Part shown: positions 60,775 to 64,000 of the stretch, one piece after another
How the letters are laid out: each line of letters starts with the position of its first letter
Position numbering within the stretch: position 1 is the first letter of the stretch
Assembly (NCBI RefSeq): GCF_014692515.1
Contig: NZ_JACOIK010000002.1
Location: 1-64,000, forward strand
DNA: 64,000 nt
Reading direction: 5' to 3'
From: Sphingobacterium micropteri
GTDB taxonomy: Bacteria > Bacteroidota > Bacteroidia > Sphingobacteriales > Sphingobacteriaceae
Program-made: the position numbers and the translations under genes
Notes under the pieces: generated by a model
The model's input: the letters and a program-made list of their open reading frames with translations, nothing else
Database searches by the model: none
Told to the model about the DNA's origin: nothing

Positions 60775-61950
60775 GTGAGAGTACTTGTCATTCATACATA
60801 TTACAATCTTAGGGGAGGTGAAGATAGCGTCTTCGAACAGGAGGTGTCGTTATTAAAGAGCTTCTGCGATGTACATGTCCTGTCTTTTAAAAATTTAACG
60901 GGTAGGGCTGGTCTCGGACAATTTTTATCACAACGAAGCAATAAAAAGTCCAATAAAACTGTAAAGTACGAAATCGATCGTTTTAAACCGGATATTGTTC
61001 ATATTCATAATCTTCACTTTGCCGCTGGTTGGGAAATTTTATCGCTTATTAAGCAAAGTGGCATTCCAGTGATAATGACTTTGCATAATTATAGGTTCTT
61101 GTGCCCCTCGGGTACACTTTATCATAACGGTAGCCTTTTTCTAGATAGTCTATCTCAAGGTTTTCCTTGGCAAGCGATAAGAAGAAAAGTTTATAAAGAC
61201 TCTCGATTATTGACATTCTGGCTGGCTAGAACATTTTATAGTATAAAGAGATCTAACATCCTGAATGCGGTCGACCGGTACATCGTTCTGACGGAATTTG
61301 CAAAGGATTTGTTTACGAACTCAAAACTGCTGATTGCTGATAAGAAATTTGAAATTAAACCAAATTTTGTATATCCTGGAATTGTGGATTATAAAGGAGA
61401 GCGAAAAAAGCATTTTTTATTCATTGGTAGGTTGTGCGAGGAGAAAGGCGTGGATGTGTTGCTAGAAGCTTTTAAAGATAGCGACGCATGTGTATTTATA
61501 GCAGGTGGCGGCCCCATGGAAGAAAAGGTGGTCGAATATGCCAATAGATACAAGAACAATTTCGTGTTCTTGGGTAAGCTGAATGCTGATGAAATCCGAA
61601 CGGAAATGCAAAATGCGACGGCATTAATTTTTCCATCTGTGTGGTATGAAGGGATGCCTCTGACGATTCTTGAGGCATTTGCATCAAGTCTTCCAGTCAT
61701 TGCCAGTAAAATTGGAGCCATGGAATCTATGATTTCTCACAATTACAATGGCCTGCATTTCGATGTGGCAAGTCCTAATGATTTAGCAAAAACTGTTAAC
61801 CGTTGGAAGTTAATGACAGAAGAGGAAAAATTGAATTTTAGAAAAAATGCGATGGAGACCTATGAACTTAATTATACGAAGGAAAGGAATCTCCAAATGA
61901 TGAAAGAACTATATCAGTCAATTTTAGATGAAAGCACTTCAAAGCAATAA
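60775..61950 (+). CDS. GT4-family glycosyltransferase
   Basis: A 391-residue GT-B enzyme. It starts RVLVIHTYYNLRGGEDSVFEQE, has a long acceptor-binding half with VHIHNLHFAAG, and the donor half shows FIGRLCEEKGVDVLLEAF and the EX7E stretch FPSVWYEGMPLTILEAFASSLPVIA. The frame begins with GTG at 60775; the ATG at 60770 is out of frame and meets a stop after two codons. The end overlaps the WecG/TagA-family gene by 23 bp. Confidence 0.92.
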   Translation: MRVLVIHTYYNLRGGEDSVFEQEVSLLKSFCDVHVLSFKNLTGRAGLGQFLSQRSNKKSNKTVKYEIDRFKPDIVHIHNLHFAAGWEILSLIKQSGIPVIMTLHNYRFLCPSGTLYHNGSLFLDSLSQGFPWQAIRRKVYKDSRLLTFWLARTFYSIKRSNILNAVDRYIVLTEFAKDLFTNSKLLIADKKFEIKPNFVYPGIVDYKGERKKHFLFIGRLCEEKGVDVLLEAFKDSDACVFIAGGGPMEEKVVEYANRYKNNFVFLGKLNADEIRTEMQNATALIFPSVWYEGMPLTILEAFASSLPVIASKIGAMESMISHNYNGLHFDVASPNDLAKTVNRWKLMTEEEKLNFRKNAMETYELNYTKERNLQMMKELYQSILDESTSKQ

Positions 61951-62686
61951 TTCTAAGGTGGTTAGCTTATATGTCAGCAGGGGTGCTTATATAAGTTTTA
62001 TTCAATATATTGTCGAAAATAGTCTACTAAGGATATCCTCCTACGTCTGTGTAGCAAACGTCCACATGTGTATCGAAGCCTACGATGATCCCGCATTTGC
62101 ACAGGTGGTCAATGGTGCCGACTTGATTACCCCCGATGGTATGCCATTGGCAAAGGCTATTAAGGTTTTATACGGCGAAGATCAAGATCGTGTTGCAGGA
62201 ATGGATCTGCTGCCCGATTTATTACAAGAAGCAGAGCATAAGGGCTTGTCTTGCTTTGTCTATGGTGGTAGTGAAAAGATGTTGACGAAAAGCAAGGAAT
62301 ACATAGAAACTAAATACCCAGTATTACGGTGTGGTTTTTATAGTCCGCCCTTTCGCCCCTTAACCGCTGAGGAAGAACAGGCTGATGTGGATCGAATCAA
62401 TGCTTTCGGGGCGCATCTGGTATTCGTAGCCCTAGGCTGCCCTAAGCAAGAAAAATGGATGGCCCGCATGAAAGGACGGATTCAGGCCTGTATGATCGGT
62501 ATTGGTGGGGCTCTGCCTGTTATGGTGGGCATGCAGAACCGGGCCCCGGCATGGATGCAAAATGCAAGTCTGGAATGGTTGTACAGGCTCATGCAGGAAC
62601 CTAAAAGACTGTTCAAGCGATATGCATACACGAATACTAAATTTTTGTACTTACTCTTTAAACAGAAATTAGGCATATTAAAGTAA
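61928..62686 (+). CDS. WecG/TagA/CpsF-family glycosyltransferase
   Basis: A 252-residue GT26-type protein with VCVANVHMCIEAYDDPAF, the catalytic-site ADLITPDGMPLAKAI (about residue 70), FVYGGSEKML, LVFVALGCPKQEKWMA, and GIGGALPVMVG...RAPAWMQNASLEWLYRL. It normally adds the second sugar, often N-acetylmannosamine or a hexose, to undecaprenyl-linked sugars, so it may follow the WcaJ-type step. Base composition rises within this gene, marking the right edge of the AT-rich cassette. Confidence 0.92.
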   Translation: MKALQSNNSKVVSLYVSRGAYISFIQYIVENSLLRISSYVCVANVHMCIEAYDDPAFAQVVNGADLITPDGMPLAKAIKVLYGEDQDRVAGMDLLPDLLQEAEHKGLSCFVYGGSEKMLTKSKEYIETKYPVLRCGFYSPPFRPLTAEEEQADVDRINAFGAHLVFVALGCPKQEKWMARMKGRIQACMIGIGGALPVMVGMQNRAPAWMQNASLEWLYRLMQEPKRLFKRYAYTNTKFLYLLFKQKLGILK

Positions 62687-62700
62687 TTATTAACAGAAAT

Positions 62701-63699
62701 ATGAGTAATATAATACACGTAATTTTATCAGGCGGCGTCGGAAGCCGTTTATGGCCCTTATCGCGAAAGAGCAATCCCAAGCAATACCTAAACCTATTCA
62801 AAGAAGGTTCACTTTTTGGAATGACCGTACTACGGAACAAGACGCTCTGCGATCAGGTAATGGTCGTCGGTAATCGGGAGAATTACCAACTTAGTAAAGA
62901 AGTGTTGGATAGCCAAGGTATAACTTACACCGATATCGTGGAAGCGACACCACGGAATACCGCAGCAGCGATTGCTTTTGCTGCTTTTGCTGCCGAACCG
63001 GATGATACCTTGGTCGTTACCCCATCTGACCATGTTATCTTGGGAGAGCAAGCCTATAAAGATGCGATACAAGCTGGTATAGAAAAAGCTAAAGAAGGTT
63101 ATATCGTAACGTTTGGTATCCAGCCGACGCGGCCGGAAACAGGATACGGCTATATTGAATTTGAAGATGACCGTGTATTATCGTTTCGTGAAAAACCTAA
63201 TCAGGATACGGCCGAAGATTTTATCGAACAGGGAAACTTCTTGTGGAACTCCGGGATGTTCTGTTTTCGTGCTGATACCCTATTGGAAGAATTGCAGCAG
63301 TTTGAGCCGAAAGTGTATGCGACAGCACTTGCGGCGTGGCAACATCAAAAAGACGGCAAACTCGATGAGAACCTTTCTAAGAAAATTCCGTCAATCAGCA
63401 TTGATTACGCGGTGATGGAACGTTCCAAAAAGATTCGGGTAGTTGCTACCCAATTCGAATGGTCTGATCTCGGGTCGTTTGAAGCGCTGTATGATTACCT
63501 GTTGTCAACGGGCTATTCAGTCGATGAGCAAGGGAATATGGTAATCGGATCAGATATGTATACAGCTTTTGTTGGCTTGAAAGATACTATTGTGGTGTGT
63601 ACCGATGATGCGTTATTGTTCGTACAAAAAGAGAAATCGCAGGATGTCAAAAAAATATATAACACCCTAGAAAAACATCAATCAAAGTTGATTGATTGA
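62701..63699 (+). CDS. manC: Mannose-1-phosphate guanylyltransferase, copy 2
   Basis: A 332-residue paralogue of the gene at 29688, with the same motifs (GGVGSRLWPLSR, VTPSDHVI, TFGIQPTRPETGYGYIE, FREKPNQDTA, NFLWNSGMF). The two are clearly homologous over the full length but differ at many positions and at codon level, so the duplication is not recent. It begins 15 bp after the WecG-like gene. Confidence 0.96.
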   Translation: MSNIIHVILSGGVGSRLWPLSRKSNPKQYLNLFKEGSLFGMTVLRNKTLCDQVMVVGNRENYQLSKEVLDSQGITYTDIVEATPRNTAAAIAFAAFAAEPDDTLVVTPSDHVILGEQAYKDAIQAGIEKAKEGYIVTFGIQPTRPETGYGYIEFEDDRVLSFREKPNQDTAEDFIEQGNFLWNSGMFCFRADTLLEELQQFEPKVYATALAAWQHQKDGKLDENLSKKIPSISIDYAVMERSKKIRVVATQFEWSDLGSFEALYDYLLSTGYSVDEQGNMVIGSDMYTAFVGLKDTIVVCTDDALLFVQKEKSQDVKKIYNTLEKHQSKLID

Positions 63700-63715
63700 G
63701 ATAAAATGTAGGAAA

Positions 63716-64000
63716 ATGTATGTCATAGAAAACAGCTATTTACGGGTTGAGATCCATTCTGCTGGAGCGGAATTACGAAGCTTATATGACAAAAAGCAGC
63801 TTCGCGAATTATTATGGCAACGCGACCCTAAATTTTGGGGTAAATCATCACCAGTATTGTTCCCTTTCGTTGGCGAATTGAAAGATGGGAATTACCGCCA
63901 TGACAATGAAACATACAAAATGCCAAAGCATGGCTTTGCGCGGAATTGTGATTTTGAAGTAGTTCGTCATACGGAAGAAGAAATTTCGTTTCTTTCGCTG
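63716..64000 (+). CDS. Aldose 1-epimerase (LacX-like), N-terminal part
   Basis: The frame starts at ATG 63716 and runs off the window edge after 95 codons. The translation YVIENSYLRVEIHSAGAELR, LYDKKQLRELLWQRDPKFWG, SPVLFPFVGELKDGNY and MPKHGFARN matches the LacX-type aldose 1-epimerase family (galactose mutarotase fold), with the PKHGFAR block holding an active-site His/Arg. It probably interconverts sugar anomers; the exact role is unknown. Confidence 0.88.
   Translation, partial: MYVIENSYLRVEIHSAGAELRSLYDKKQLRELLWQRDPKFWGKSSPVLFPFVGELKDGNYRHDNETYKMPKHGFARNCDFEVVRHTEEEISFLSL

Noticed and set aside
1-64000. tRNA genes, tmRNA, insertion sequences with transposase, prophage genes
   Set aside because: None was recognised on either strand; all larger gaps are explained by repeats or the operon leader.

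Overview
The window is a chromosomal stretch of a Bacteroidetes bacterium, most likely of the Sphingobacteriaceae (Sphingobacterium, Olivibacter or Pedobacter relatives). The evidence is the BamD-RpoZ-CoaBC gene order, Bacteroidetes-type RpoZ and OmpA proteins, -7 promoter boxes of the TAnnTTTG type (mostly TATCTTTG or TACTTTTG), weak Shine-Dalgarno sites, and a capsule locus with a WcaJ-type initiating transferase and a Wzc kinase.

Layout. Positions 1-117 hold the 3' part of a 5S rRNA and its terminator, so a ribosomal RNA operon ends here. From 166 to about 29700 lies a mainly housekeeping region: rRNA methylase, coaBC-rpoZ-bamD, a NifU-type Fe-S scaffold, a lipoprotein-type permease, MBL hydrolase, aroE, a TPR protein, an abundant OmpA porin-like protein, a phosphate uptake group (PiT transporter, DUF47/PhoU-like protein, histidine kinase) with psd, polA, rsgA, an AsmA-like protein, a Trk/Ktr potassium uptake pair, a YfhO-type membrane protein, rarA and an exonuclease.

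From 29688 to the right edge is an exopolysaccharide or capsule locus. It supplies GDP-mannose/GDP-fucose (two manC copies, gmd, fcl) and dTDP-rhamnose (rmlA, rmlB and a fused rmlC-rmlD). It starts the lipid-linked repeat unit (WcaJ-like transferase), builds and decorates it (five or six glycosyltransferases, two pyruvyltransferases, two acyltransferases), and flips, polymerises and exports it (Wzx, Wzy, Wza, Wzc), with two CpsB-type phosphatases. The part from about 51.1 to 61.9 kb is visibly AT-richer and looks like a swapped serotype cassette. An ergothioneine pair (egtD-egtB), preceded by a 58-residue lipoprotein gene, sits inside the locus.

Most unusual content. (1) A family of modular interspersed repeats (19159-19349, 28715-29070, 31601-32034) is bounded by A/T-stem hairpins. 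It contains an inner stem and, in two copies, a long bulged hairpin with the identical loop motif GAGCGCAGCGAG. The paired arms differ between copies but stay complementary, so the structure is conserved rather than the sequence. (2) Arrays of GTTAG-type units, usually followed by an inverted CTAAC arm, lie at gene ends, and in three genes they supply the last codons and the stop codon. (3) Other points are a B. subtilis-like tandem TTAACA site before the phosphate transport genes, a structured 350-nt leader before the polysaccharide operon, an acyltransferase whose SGNH nucleophile position is Cys, and the RmlC-RmlD fusion.

All calls come from reading the sequence; no database search was made.
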